From contig JAQOTA010000042.1 in the NCBI GenBank assembly GCA_029532415.1, forward strand, positions 1,054,001 through 1,118,000: a DNA stretch of 64,000 bases. Direction: 5' to 3'. The DNA is from Marasmius tenuissimus (lineage: Eukaryota; Basidiomycota; Agaricomycetes; Agaricales; Marasmiaceae). Position numbers and translations under genes: made by a program. The notes under the pieces are model-generated. The model was not told where the DNA came from. It saw only the letters and a program-made list of their open reading frames with translations, and did not search any database. Below are positions 21,864-32,159 of this stretch, one piece after another. Each line of letters begins with the position of its first letter. The first letter of the stretch is position 1.

Positions 21864-23954
21864 ATGTCTGACAACTCTCAACTTTCGTTCGAGAACAATG
21901 CCCCGAGCCTTGGGAACCCTGTTCATACCCATGGACCTTTCCCTATTATGAGCTTTGGTGCGAATAACTCTTCTTTTGTATCGCCTCCAACTGACAATGG
22001 AATGCGTTTTTCAGGGGGGGAGAATCTCGGGAACAACTTCACAAACGCACCATCAATGTTTCCTATCTCCACGACTGCAGCTCCAACCTCAGGCACTTGG
22101 CTTGCCAACTTGAAGCTTGCCGTTCTCTCCCATAAGCACAGCGATGGAACTCCTTGTTTCAACATGCTTGAACACGCAGCACAGGCTGACTCCGAGGAAG
22201 ATCCATCTTTCCTCCAAGCCCACGCTAAGCTTATCCAACATATCTTAGCCCCCGAACGCGAACGTTGCGCTAACCTGGAGGACGAGAAGCGAACCCTTGT
22301 GGCTCGTAACAGCACTCTCTTGGACGACAACCATCGCCTCCAGCAGCTATATGACGAATCTCAGGCTCGTCGCGACCATAGGACACCTGCAGGTAGCACC
22401 AAGCGGAAGTCTGATCCGCTCGACTCACCCGATCGTCGTCCACCACCTCCTTCAGGCTCTGGCCGCCCCGAGCGACCCAACTCAGCCGTACCCCCGTCAT
22501 ATACTCGCCTTGGCTCTGAGCCGTATCCCAACCGCTCTACAGCCACTATTCTGTATCAGCATGCGAATTATCGCCCTGGGTTTGAACCTACCGGCCTTCT
22601 TGCTACCTGGACGGATAAGGGCTGGTTAGACGTCCCTCGGTACATCTTGGAACATACCCGACTTCGTACCTTACCATCGGTCATTGCGTTTTCGGGCTCC
22701 CCTTGTGGCAGCCAAACACTCCCCAATGACGCTTCCGAGTTAACTCAGCTCACTACTCGAGCCAATACTCCAGGGAACTTTAGATCCCTCTTCCGCCTGC
22801 GAGACTCCATGGGAATAGCCCAAATTATCGACGGGTTAGGCAGGGAACTCCGCACCTCAACAGTTCCTATTCCTGCCATCTCTAAACAGCTTCTCAGGTC
22901 CAACCCTCGTCCAGATTGGTCCGACCATACTCGATTCTTGGACATAAAGGACGTATCTCTCGACCTCGCCACCATCGCTAATTGGGACTCCTCTCCCTGT
23001 CGTATCCCATCCATTCGTACACCCAATGGTAGGGCTAGCGATGAGGACTACGCCCTATTCATGTATGTCCATTACGACAACTTGGGCCACCTCGGCGTCA
23101 TTGTCACCGACTCTGGATTGGTTCAGCTCGACTCAGTCATGTCACACCGAATCCTCTCGGTTATGACTCCCGCTAAACGTACCGGAATCTACGAGTTCAG
23201 ACGAGAATTCGTACGCCTGGTTTCTTGGCCTGGCCTGTACAAAAATATCCTCGAATCAAAGGGTATTTTGGTGAACTCCGATGGGCACATTACCAAGTGT
23301 CCTACCGAACTGTCTCGCGACGTGGAAGGACTGGCTCGTCACTTTGCCAGCTGTAACGTTACTCCTGCTACGGTAGCCTCAATGTTTCATTGGGGTCTTC
23401 AATACTGCTTAGACGTGCAGGACATACCTTCCGTTCCTGAACCTCGTCGCCACGAGTTTGCCCAGATATACAAATACGCTCGTATCCGCTCCCTATTCTT
23501 CCCAATTACTCGGCCTCGGGAAGATCGCACCTACTCCATTCCTTCGCACATCCATCCTTTCGAGATTCTGGAATACCGTCGTCGGCAGTTTGTGATCAAC
23601 CACTGGAAGGAGACGGACACATTGCCCACACCGGATTACAAGGTGCCTGTTCATCACTATTCTAAGTCGCCACCAGCATCTGTACCCGTATCCGTTGACC
23701 AACTCAGCATATCCGACGACGGGAATGCATCTTCGCCTCCCTCTGGACCTACTGCTGTCTCTACGGCACCGAACGAGTCTGCGTCAGCGACTAGCGTCGG
23801 TGATACAGCTTCGGAGATCGAACCTGAGCAGTCTGCTAGTGCCACTGCTGTTCCGAATCCCGAGGGTACCCTGCCTACTGGAAACGACGTGGATATGGCA
23901 CCAGCCGACCAGAATGCACCCACCACGCAGGACGAGATGGAGGATGTAGAGTAG
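21864..23954 (+). CDS. Gypsy ORF3: 696-aa protein of unknown function between pol and the 3' LTR
   Basis: Intact frame from ATGTCTGACAAC to TAG, ending 30 bp before the 3' LTR. Residues 1-90 are Asn/Ser/Pro-rich. About 125-175 is a probable coiled coil (ERERCANLEDEKRTLVARN, DDNHRLQQLYDESQARRD). About 176-230 is a basic and Pro-rich linker. About 230-600 appears globular, with several Trp/His/Cys residues (YRPGFEPTGLLATWTDKGWL, FRREFVRLVSWPGLYKNIL, VASMFHWGLQYCLDV). The last 90 residues are Ser/Thr/Pro-rich and acidic, ending DEMEDVE. I see no signal peptide, transmembrane segment or glycoprotein pattern, so an Env is unlikely. I also see no zinc finger or enzyme motif. It stays open while pol is broken, and it is conspicuously full length. 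Confidence 0.88.
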   Translation: MSDNSQLSFENNAPSLGNPVHTHGPFPIMSFGANNSSFVSPPTDNGMRFSGGENLGNNFTNAPSMFPISTTAAPTSGTWLANLKLAVLSHKHSDGTPCFNMLEHAAQADSEEDPSFLQAHAKLIQHILAPERERCANLEDEKRTLVARNSTLLDDNHRLQQLYDESQARRDHRTPAGSTKRKSDPLDSPDRRPPPPSGSGRPERPNSAVPPSYTRLGSEPYPNRSTATILYQHANYRPGFEPTGLLATWTDKGWLDVPRYILEHTRLRTLPSVIAFSGSPCGSQTLPNDASELTQLTTRANTPGNFRSLFRLRDSMGIAQIIDGLGRELRTSTVPIPAISKQLLRSNPRPDWSDHTRFLDIKDVSLDLATIANWDSSPCRIPSIRTPNGRASDEDYALFMYVHYDNLGHLGVIVTDSGLVQLDSVMSHRILSVMTPAKRTGIYEFRREFVRLVSWPGLYKNILESKGILVNSDGHITKCPTELSRDVEGLARHFASCNVTPATVASMFHWGLQYCLDVQDIPSVPEPRRHEFAQIYKYARIRSLFFPITRPREDRTYSIPSHIHPFEILEYRRRQFVINHWKETDTLPTPDYKVPVHHYSKSPPASVPVSVDQLSISDDGNASSPPSGPTAVSTAPNESASATSVGDTASEIEPEQSASATAVPNPEGTLPTGNDVDMAPADQNAPTTQDEMEDVE

Positions 23955-23973
23955 AAGATTAGTCGCCAATCTT

Positions 23974-23984
23974 GTGGGGGAGTG
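23974..23984 (+). other. Polypurine tract of the gypsy element
   Basis: GTGGGGGAGTG directly abuts the 3' LTR start (TGTAAGGG at 23985), the position required for plus-strand priming. Confidence 0.75.
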
Positions 23985-24182
23985 TGTAAGGGCTATGCCC
24001 TTATATGGACAATTTGATATTCTAGCTAGTATAAAAGCCTCGTCCTGGCTTAGTAGTTAATTATCGTTTTACTTCTTACCTTCACTACCTCATTGTAACC
24101 CAACGTACTGCTACTGCGTAGCCAATCTATACGTCTGTCAGGTTACTCGAGGTCCGAAGGAAAAGTGAACGCTCGCCTTTCA
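23985..24182 (+). repeat. 3' LTR of the gypsy element
   Basis: 198 bp, identical to the 5' LTR except for one A/G difference. It is followed by the TAACT duplication at 24183-24187. Confidence 0.96.
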
Positions 24183-24187
24183 TAACT

Positions 24188-26120
24188 ACAGTAAGTTTGC
24201 GGTTGCAGTTGTGTGGTATTGACGTGATTTTAGCACTCACAGTCAGGCAAGCTGTACTGAATTGTTACCACTGCAATTCAAGACTGAGATACAGGGTGTG
24301 TTGCACAGTGACCTATGACATTTGATCCTATCAAAGAAATGCCGTCTGACTTCCCGCCAGCGCACAACAGTCTGATAGATCAATCAAATCATCCCACGTC
24401 CTCTGTATTCAAATGCTGCTGGTCCTGACACTGAATTACTTATTATGTGCAAAGACTTGGTTGGGGACCCCAAGTTCAGCATTGAGTTCTGGCCAGCCCC
24501 CAACGAGGTGTCACCTTCATTGGGTCTCTTGTGACACTACCTGCTGGCACATCAGACATAACTCCGGTCTCTGTTAGCCTGGCCTCAGTAGTGAAACCTG
24601 CTAAGACTCCCTTGGCCTCATGAAGGCCTGGGGGAGAACTAACCATACTTTGCTTTGAAGGTCAATATTGGTCAGTGTGAAGCCCACATATTGAGTTTTT
24701 CCTCACTTTGAAAAAGCTTGTTTCATCTGGAAGTTGGCAAAAAGGCATTTTGGGGATAAGCAAGAGCATATAGCATGATACCTCATATCTCTATTCATCT
24801 AGGTTGAGCTTCAGTAAGATGTTTGGAGAATCTCTGCCATCTCTCGGGTTTGTTTGTACAGATGTATGTGCGTCTATATACCTGCTATTGCACAGTTTTC
24901 TCGTTCCCCTGAAGGTGTGAACACAATCACTGCTTTTTCTACCTTTTGTCCTCTAGGCTCTGTTTAAATCTTAGTGTGTGAATATCCTTTGACGGAGACT
25001 TAGGTTATGTCTTGATGTGATTTTGCATGTGTAGTTACCTTGAATCTCCCATTCAGAATTGGTTCCCTTCATGTGCTAGAGCTGAGAGACGGGTGTGGTT
25101 TTCTGACAACTGAGGATACTAATTTATGTTCATGAACACAAGGAAGTAGCCACCAAGCCGAATTGGTCCGACCATGTCCCTCGTTAGCTCAGGAGCTGGA
25201 GCAACTTTGTAGGACAATTGGTCTTTGACTTTTGGAGAGTCTTTTGACATAATGGGTAAGTCTAGTGGTGCAAAATTGCTTCAAGCTTGTCTATGTTTAT
25301 TGATACCTCTTATACCTCTGGGAGAGACCAGTGAAAGTATACTCAAAAGGTCTGTGGGGGAAGTGCATTCTTCACTTTATTATTCCAGCCCATGTAGATG
25401 TTGACCAGCTTCGGAGTGATCGGCCTGATGTGAGAGGACTGAGTGGCCAACTACCTGCAGAAATCTGAGAATGGGAAACAAGAAGATTATCCGCACCATC
25501 TTGTGCTTGAAATTCAAGCATAGAGTTGTACACACGCTGCACATCCCTTGGCCGACTGACCGACAACCACCACCAGTGAGTGGGTGCCACCCAACCAAGC
25601 ATGATCCCCACTCGCTTCTCTCTATTACTGTTGACATCAAGCAAGATCAAGACAGCAAGAACAGACAAAAGAGATGTTCAACAATGGCAACCACAAGGTC
25701 ACATCGAGCTATAGATCACGTGAGAGTACCCGATGGTGCCAGTGAGCCAACGGGTTTGGCAAGTAAATCAAACACAACTCATTATTCAACATTGATTAGC
25801 CAGCTAGGGTTAGTTCAGCGGTTTATCATCATTCATGCATGTTGAAACGCCACCCATAAACCCACAACCTCAGACATCGCCATTGAAACTCGCCGAGACA
25901 AGCCTCTTGTCAGGCTAGAAGTTGGTACACTATAGGGTGCCCAATTGCCATTGGAACACAGGTATAGATGAAGGCTAAAAATGTTGGATCAAGGAAGTGT
26001 TCGTACAAGCCAGATTGGAATGACTGTTGGAATCTGTTGGAACGGCACTGTGTATTGAAATACTACTTGGAGATATCATGTGCTCATTAACTAGGAGTAG
26101 TATACTGAAATAATCATACC
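24188..26120. other. CpG-poor stretch without a supported gene
   Basis: About 1.9 kb rich in TG/CA dinucleotides. The minus frame 25668-25372 is open for 98 codons with a hydrophobic start, and 25471-25845 is open on the plus strand. Neither shows motifs or convincing splicing. It is probably decayed repeat or gene DNA. Confidence 0.35.
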
Positions 26121-26129
26121 AACGCCATG

Positions 26130-26725
26130 GGAACATGGTGTTCCAATGGTAAATCTCAGATGTTAAGTGTTCCAGTTGAAGTCCTGAATTTTCTGCAATT
26201 TGGAGTGTTGCACTCGGCTTCCTTGAAAGGCTTATCTTTGCCCCATCTCCAACTTCAGCCTACCCATAACCGCCGAATCATCGCTTACATCCCTCCCCGT
26301 CCTACTTGTATGTGTCTCGAAAAGATATTGCACAACTCGCTTGTCAAAGTCCTCCACACCTGGACATGGATCTTCTGCAGTAGCGAGCACCTTGAACACC
26401 CCATCTTCCTTAACCAATAGAAGGGACACATTGAACGTTCCGCCGTCTAGATTGTAGACAATGATCTTCAATCCCGGAATGTGATACACAAGAGTTACAG
26501 CCATAGGATTGTTCATCAGACGAGAGTCGTGAGACCAGCAGTCGCCCCAGCATCTTTTGTGACTCCTCGGATTTGATCCGAGCCTGAACCGATGATAAGT
26601 GTGCATGGCAACGACTCGCGGGTTGCCAGGTAAAAGCCAATAGAATCATTTGGGGATCCCGTTCGGTTGGGTGTGTATGGTGTATATGTAACTTCTTTTC
26701 CTTGACTAAGATCAAGTCCACATGT
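26130..26725 (-). pseudogene. Hsp70 (BiP/DnaK-family) ATPase-domain fragment, frameshifted
   Basis: Three minus-strand pieces line up in order with the Hsp70 nucleotide-binding domain but in different frames. The pieces are GVTKDAGATAGLTTLV (cf. the TKDAGTIAGL block), then NNPMAVTLVYHIPGLKIIVY, NLDGGTFNVSLL, GVEDFDKRVVQYLFETHTSR and TGRDVSDDSAVMGRLKLEMG (cf. the NEPTAAA, DLGGGTFDVSLL and GGEDFDNR blocks), then AKISLSRKPSATLQI (cf. AKRTLSSQ). Key glycines and acids are altered (DLGGGT to NLDGGT, LGGEDFD to PGVEDFD). The spacing of RTGRDVS suggests the ER-type BiP subfamily. With at least two frame jumps and no N-terminal phosphate loop found, this is a relic. Confidence 0.7.
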
Positions 26726-26729
26726 CACT

Positions 26730-27250
26730 CAATTCAGGTGTTTTTTTTTTGTTCCTAGAAATCCCAAACCATAGTCCCCCAACACATTTGTGCGGAATGA
26801 CATTTTGTCTCTTGCTGTGATACCGAGGGCCTAATCGGCTAATTCACGTAGACGCAATTCCCTAGAGATGTCTGATTAACATTCTGAATGTCCTTCCTAG
26901 GTTGACTAGGACATAAGATAGAGGGTGCACATATGTACCATGATTGGAACAAAAGGTGAGTAAGTCAATACATTACCTGAATGAGTCCTTTTTTTTTTTG
27001 AGTTTGAGAAACCTCTCTGACCAAAATCTGACTTTGCCACACTATATTCAGGACAGTATAACCATCAGTGTCAGCGGGTACAATAGCCCAGACTTAATAC
27101 TTGATTAAAACTGTAGTTAAACCTCCCGACAGTGGAACATTGGAGATATACTGACAATGCATGGATGATAGTTCGGTACTCCCTTAAAATTGAGCGGTTG
27201 CCAATCTTTGTGACCTGATTGCTGATGTAGAGAATTCTACCGGTTTGACA
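26730..27250. other. AT-rich non-coding stretch
   Basis: Contains T10 and T11 runs near 26741 and 26990. No coding pattern is seen. Confidence 0.3.
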
Positions 27251-27255
27251 AAAGA

Positions 27256-28148
27256 TCAATAAATTGGGTTTAAACAAGAGTTTACACAAGGGTAATCATC
27301 AGTGAGTAAGTCACCTTCTATTCCCTTTACACTCAACTCACAATCTATGATAGATTGTGAGGAGCCCCCATCTCCATCCCGCATTGTATGGTGCAATCCG
27401 TCGTGGGCATTGAGCCCCAAACTCTCAAGGTCACTGAGACCCGCCTCCTGACTCCCAAGGCAATGAACCTCGATCTTTTTTCTTACTTGTTTCACAGTTT
27501 TCAAATTTCACACTTTCCCTTGTTTGTATTTCTGGCAGACAGCCTGGCGGACATTTCAATTCTTTCTCTCGTCCGCCAGGTAAGCTATTATTTCCTCAAT
27601 ATTGTTGGTAGTCTATACTCAATTCTTTCTCTTGTCCGTTAGGTTATCCGCTCTAGTTTTTTGTCACCCACCCTTAATCTATCCCACCCAGTCTCATTAT
27701 GGACTTTATCATACACAGTTTCTGGTAAGTAGTGTCAATGATGTCAGGAGGTTTGCAAAGTAGGGATTTTGCAACCCCTTCAACATCATGGTATGCTCGT
27801 GCTTGTACTGTAGAACCGCCATCACTCGCGGTGCCGACCTCAACAATATACCTCCCCCGGCCGTGGGCCTTGATGTGCTCAATCTTCGAGCCAAAAAACT
27901 CGCCTGAGATGATTGGTGACTTGTGGCAAATCAAAATTGGAGTAAATATTACCTATGAGAATGGTCAGGCGGAGATTGGAGCACATAGTTGCAATTGTGA
28001 GGCAGAGTAGAGCTGTTGATCCCTGTGCTAAACCAGGACCCAGTGGAGGAACCAGTTCCATTCCTCCTTCCATTGGTATAGGGTCTTGTGGAGGGGAGCT
28101 GAGGCTTAGCGGTGAGCCATGAAGAGTAATTTTAAGATAGCATAGCAC
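27256..28148 (-). CDS. Hypothetical gene, several open exons
   Basis: Minus-strand open pieces are 28148-27879 (hydrophobic, TALLCLTIATMCSNLRLTIL), 27934-27674 (PIISGEFFGSKIEHIKAHGR, GRYIVEVGTASDGGSTVQAR, AYHDVEGVAKSLLCKPPDII) and 27504-27256 (SQEAGLSDLESLGLNAHDGL). The middle piece has good coding character and can end at a splice donor near 27713. No family recognised. The surrounding CpG loss suggests a fading gene. Confidence 0.3.
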
Positions 28149-28159
28149 TGCATTCTTGT

Positions 28160-29940
28160 GAAGAAGAGTGCGAAGACTCAGGCAATAGCCTTACCATTAC
28201 TGGTGAGGCAAAAAAGAGGGGAGTAGGATCATCCGTCTTCGGCTACCCCATGAAAGATAACACCACCAGAACTTCTTGACAATCATAAGATGAGCCAATG
28301 GTTATGGATCAGAAATACACACCCGCACAAGTATTATGTTAAAAAGCTGTGCCGCTGTATAAATTGCAACGTCAGAGACCTAGTTGTGGCTATGAAAGAT
28401 ATCTAGACCTACTTGGAAGTGACTAAATTGGACTGGATAACAAATTCTCCGCACAATAGTTAAACCAATGGTGACTCGATCAGGAGTGTCCTGAGGCAGA
28501 TCCTTCCATATCTCAGTGTCACTGAGTAAGTTTTATGGTTCAGGGGCCCAATGCTTCTACACTAATCCCTTGGTGACCTTTTATCACAATCCTAGGCCCA
28601 TCCATAGCAATCTCAAAGAACAGCAAACTGAGGTATGTGCTTGACTGTAATATGTCAAGAACAGTGAAGCATAGGTTGAGCGCCACACTGATTGCTGCTA
28701 GGACAAAGAGTCAGTTTGCAAGTGAACAGTTTGGGTGGAGCTGTCTTTGTCTGCAGTTTAACAAAATTGAGATGATAACTTCAACAAGAACAACATAACA
28801 GTCTGTGCAAGTTGAGTCTTGAGATGAGTCACGGGCTGGGTTATGCAGGTTGAGACAGACCAATTGTGGGCGACAAACATGATCTGTGAACGCTATGTTC
28901 ACACTCACACAGCATTGAACAACTGGGCTCACAAGGCTGAGATTCCAATACTGAGGAGAGTCCAAGCAAGTGCTTGTAGGGGAGATGGAAATACCAGAGG
29001 ACTGTTTTGTGGGCAAGAACAGGACAAGGTCTGTCCAAACAATAGATTACTCACGAGTGGTAAGTTTGTTCGGACACTTCATTTGCAATTCGAATGCGCA
29101 TTTTCTCGAAGTAATCCTTGTCAACATTCAAGACTGATCAGCGTCGAATAGACAGCGTCTCCGTCGCTTTTGTTTCAATTGTCCTTCAAACAACCTAGTC
29201 ATCCGTGAGATGCTCATACTTTGAATGGAAGGAGACATGCATGGATCTTCATCAACTCATTGGTATGCATGATGTTTGTACCCTCATATACTTCTAGCAC
29301 AACTGCGATGACAATAGAAATCCCGGTATCTTCACAAAGACGAACAAAACCAGCTCAACTGGTCGTGTTTGTGGGAGTGATCACCCCGAGTCTGGCCGCT
29401 ATGGTGTGTATGGTCTATACTGTAACCTGCCCAGAAGACTGAAGTCCGGATGGGGACCTCGGCCACCAGGGCATTTCCTCGTCCCATTGATACAAAAATC
29501 ACAGTCCTATAATCTAGTCCTGCTTGATATTGATCTCCAAAACAAATTCAACCCGGTCGGTTCGGTGGTGCTGAGTAGAGTATTGATGGTGGGGAGTGAC
29601 CTTTGTATATATATTTTGATGGCATGAAAAGGGAAAATGACCTCTGCATCGCATCTGGCTTGGTATGGTGTGATCCATTCAACCTCTCATATTTCTGTCT
29701 TGCGATACTCGATATGCAGGAATCTTGATATGTTCTCAGAAGTCCCATCTGCCATTTCTCAAGTGCAGCCCTTGAAGTTGAGAACAAATGAATGGACAGT
29801 TAGCCCAATCGAGAGCATGTGAACGGTATGTGTGCTATTACAGCCATCGTAGTAATTGTAGACACTTTTTCATTTTTTGGTGTTCACATTTTTTGATCTA
29901 TACCGAACACAATCTACTCTGATTTGGACAGAGCGAGCCC
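28160..29940. other. CpG-poor stretch without a supported gene
   Basis: Only short unlinked frames on either strand (for example 28843-29151 plus and 29016-28711 minus). Nothing I can assign. Confidence 0.35.
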
Positions 29941-29945
29941 GATGC

Positions 29946-30308
29946 TCACACGGTACCTAAAGGTAGAAGGACTCCAGCAGCAGTGTTCAGTCTAGGAAAA
30001 CATATCTCTCGCTTGGGTACTAGGTGTCTGCACCCGTTATTTTTGATGTTATGAGGAAGAGAAGCCTCCAGCTGTTTCCATGTTTGGTACAAACAAAAGC
30101 CTTTCCATATACACCTCTCTTTCGATTGGATTCCTTTCACCGCACATCTCGCATCATAGCTGCGGATGACTGTATTCCACCACCTAGGGGAATCAAAGAC
30201 TGTGTCATTTGGTCTGTCTACAAATTTAACGCCTATACCTGTACTAGTTGGAGTGACACTACAAAAGGGAAGTTGTAGAAGAAATGACCGGCGGCAAAGG
30301 TAGTGCAT
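29946..30308 (-). CDS. Short hypothetical ORF (120 aa)
   Basis: The minus frame starts at MHYLCRRSFLLQLPFCSV, a possible membrane or signal segment, and continues GVKFVDRPNDTVFDSPRWWN and EASLPHNIKNNGCRHLVPKR. It lies directly beside the duplicated block at 30310-30550 and retains more CpG than the sequence to its left. No family recognised, and it may be an exon of the membrane-gene family repeated at 3.5 and 32 kb. Confidence 0.28.
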   Translation of the reverse strand: MHYLCRRSFLLQLPFCSVTPTSTGIGVKFVDRPNDTVFDSPRWWNTVIRSYDARCAVKGIQSKERCIWKGFCLYQTWKQLEASLPHNIKNNGCRHLVPKREICFPRLNTAAGVLLPLGTV

Positions 30309-30309
30309 G

Positions 30310-30555
30310 CCTGGTTAGCTATATCAGGGGTTGTCGTATATTCAGTCTGAATACTGAGGCGTAAGGTACTTGAATGTAGAGGCCTCGAACATCCGCCTCT
30401 ACACTACTAATAGTGCCAGCAGTGTCAATTCAGACCAGGAGACTACGGCGTTGGCAGTGACGAGCACAAGCGGTGATACGCAGACTGCGCGAGACAGCAA
30501 TTACAGCCTGCTCCCTTCGCCAGTATAGGGTAGCCAGTGACAGAAAGGATTCTGG
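30310..30555 (-). repeat. Third partial copy of the membrane-gene block
   Basis: Similar to 32470-32660 (GAGGTACTnGAAT..., AGTGCCAnCAGT, CTTnnGCCAGT-GGGT) and more weakly to about 3600-3790. This copy keeps CpG sites that the 32-kb copy has lost. Confidence 0.5.
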
Positions 30556-30654
30556 TATAACTACTCCACAGCCACCTTCCCTTCAAAATCAGGGCAAAAT
30601 CCTTGAGGCTCCTTAGACCCTCTACCTTGAGTTTTCACCCTCAAGTCTGCTGTT

Positions 30655-31000
30655 CAAGTAGTAGATCTCAAAATCAGATTCAACTTGAGTATCAAATTGA
30701 GTATTAACTTGACAAATATCTGAAGGAATGACTTGAGGAAATCTTGAGAACGACTTGAGCAGAAAACTTGAGATTCACTCTGTACTAATGTAGGTAGGGA
30801 ACTTGAGTGAAAATTGAGTAGGGAATAAATAGCCTTGAGAGAACAAGTCAGACTTGAGCGTACATAAAGTATGGACTTGAGCAAAGAGGAAAATGGACTT
30901 GAGTGAAGGAAAATGTGGACTTGAGTGAATGATAAAGAGACTCAAGAGCATGAACATGAGTAAAGGAAAGTACAAACTTGAGCAATGAATTGCCACAAAG
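30655..31000. repeat. Degenerate minisatellite with ACTTGAG core
   Basis: About a dozen occurrences of (G/A)ACTTGAG(T/C) with irregular 15-30 bp spacing, e.g. GGACTTGAGTGAAGGAAAA repeated around 30890-30930. The minus strand is open for about 70 codons through it, but this is a consequence of the repeat. Confidence 0.6.
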
Positions 31001-31759
31001 TGGGTGCATCGTCTTCGTTATCCTCAGGGTCCCTTCCAACTTGGCATTCCAGAGCTTTGTATACACCTGAAGATGGAGTTCTTAGGGTTCATGAGGACAG
31101 CAGTCATTTGTTGCTGTGAGTCTTTTTTTTGTCTTGATTCTTGTCAATGTATAATTTTGAAGCACTGTAATGTACAAACCAGCCCTCTCCTCCACTCTGT
31201 ATCTCACTGAAATGTAGCATAGAGAGGAAGAAATAAACAACAACGCAGGATACGCACTCGCCGTCGAATCACCTACTGGTACATGTTCCCTCTCTGTCTG
31301 TCTGGTTCAGCTACCTACAACCTCTCCACAGTCATCAAATATGTTGTCCTGGCCAGAAACCGGCCCAACCCAAGGTTAGCACTTGACTTCATAAGCCCTG
31401 CACGTTGTACAGTGCTCACATTGAACAATGGCAGCCCTCACTACGTGGTGTACTTGCCACTCCTATTATTCACACAACATATACAATATATTTCATTCTA
31501 CCCTTTCATGTGTGTTCGCCCAACCTAACTTGAGACAAACCTTGAAGCATTGTTGAGTCTGACAAAGTGTCAAGAACGATGCCAGTGACTGGGAAAACTC
31601 CTCAGGCCACTAACAGGGTCAAGAGTGTGAAGGAGAGAAGATGGATTTGAGTAGGGCAAGTGTAAGATAGTACATGCTGGATACAGGCACTATAAGATGA
31701 AGTTGTCAGACTGGGGAACTATCTAGAAGTGTCCATGATTATATATGACAGAGCAAAGC

Positions 31760-32030
31760 TGTAGAGATATCATGGGAACCAAGATAAAAGAGAAAAAATG
31801 AAAGAACAAGTGATAAGAATCAAGGGATACATGTGGAAACAGGGTCATGATGGAAACCATATAGTATGCTGGGAAAATATCTGGAAACAATGTGGAACAC
31901 CAGGTAGTACCAGGTAATAATATGGAGGCCAGAATGCAATGGTAAGAACATGTAACCATGGGAAATAAATAGAAAAACATGGGGAAAAAGTACCTGGGAA
32001 CCAAGGGAAGGGAAAACAATAGGTGGATTC
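31760..32030. repeat. Purine-rich low-complexity tract
   Basis: GGGAA/GGAAA/CATGG-type words recur across about 270 bp (for example ATGTGGAAACAGGG, GCTGGGAAAATATCTGG, CATGGGGAAAAAGT), next to the degraded duplicate block. Probably an eroded simple repeat. Confidence 0.35.
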
Positions 32031-32159
32031 GTAACACTCCCTGTATCTCAAACTGCAGTGTACCCCTATGGTGGCTTGTCCCATCATATACACTATAGTG
32101 CCAATATGTTCCATCCAGCTGAGAAATGTATGCAATAAGCCTAAATAATTCAATCTCCA

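Larger units (their letters stand above)
14462..24182 (+). mobile_element. Ty3/gypsy LTR retrotransposon, 9721 bp, young insertion
   Basis: It is bounded by 198-bp LTRs that start TG and end CA, with the direct repeat TAACT immediately outside both ends (14457-14461 and 24183-24187). The LTRs differ at one position (A/G in TAGTAATTAA versus TAGTAGTTAA), so the insertion is recent. Internal order is ORF1 (gag and protease), then RT, RNase H, integrase and chromo-like tail, then an extra ORF3. The order RT-RH-IN is diagnostic of Ty3/gypsy. Pol carries two or three breaks while ORF1 and ORF3 are intact, so mobility would need help in trans. No standard tRNA primer-binding site is apparent right after the 5' LTR. 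Confidence 0.97.

Noticed and set aside
21864..23954. Gypsy ORF3 as an envelope gene
   Set aside because: Position fits, but there is no signal peptide, transmembrane anchor, cleavage site or glycoprotein-like cysteine pattern.
27674..27934. Mitochondrial ribosomal protein uL22 (AHGRGRY motif)
   Set aside because: Only six residues match and the surrounding sequence does not fit the family.
30655..31066. Membrane protein on the minus strand through the ACTTGAG repeat
   Set aside because: The open frames are produced by the repeat itself (Leu/Phe/Ser-rich in all frames).
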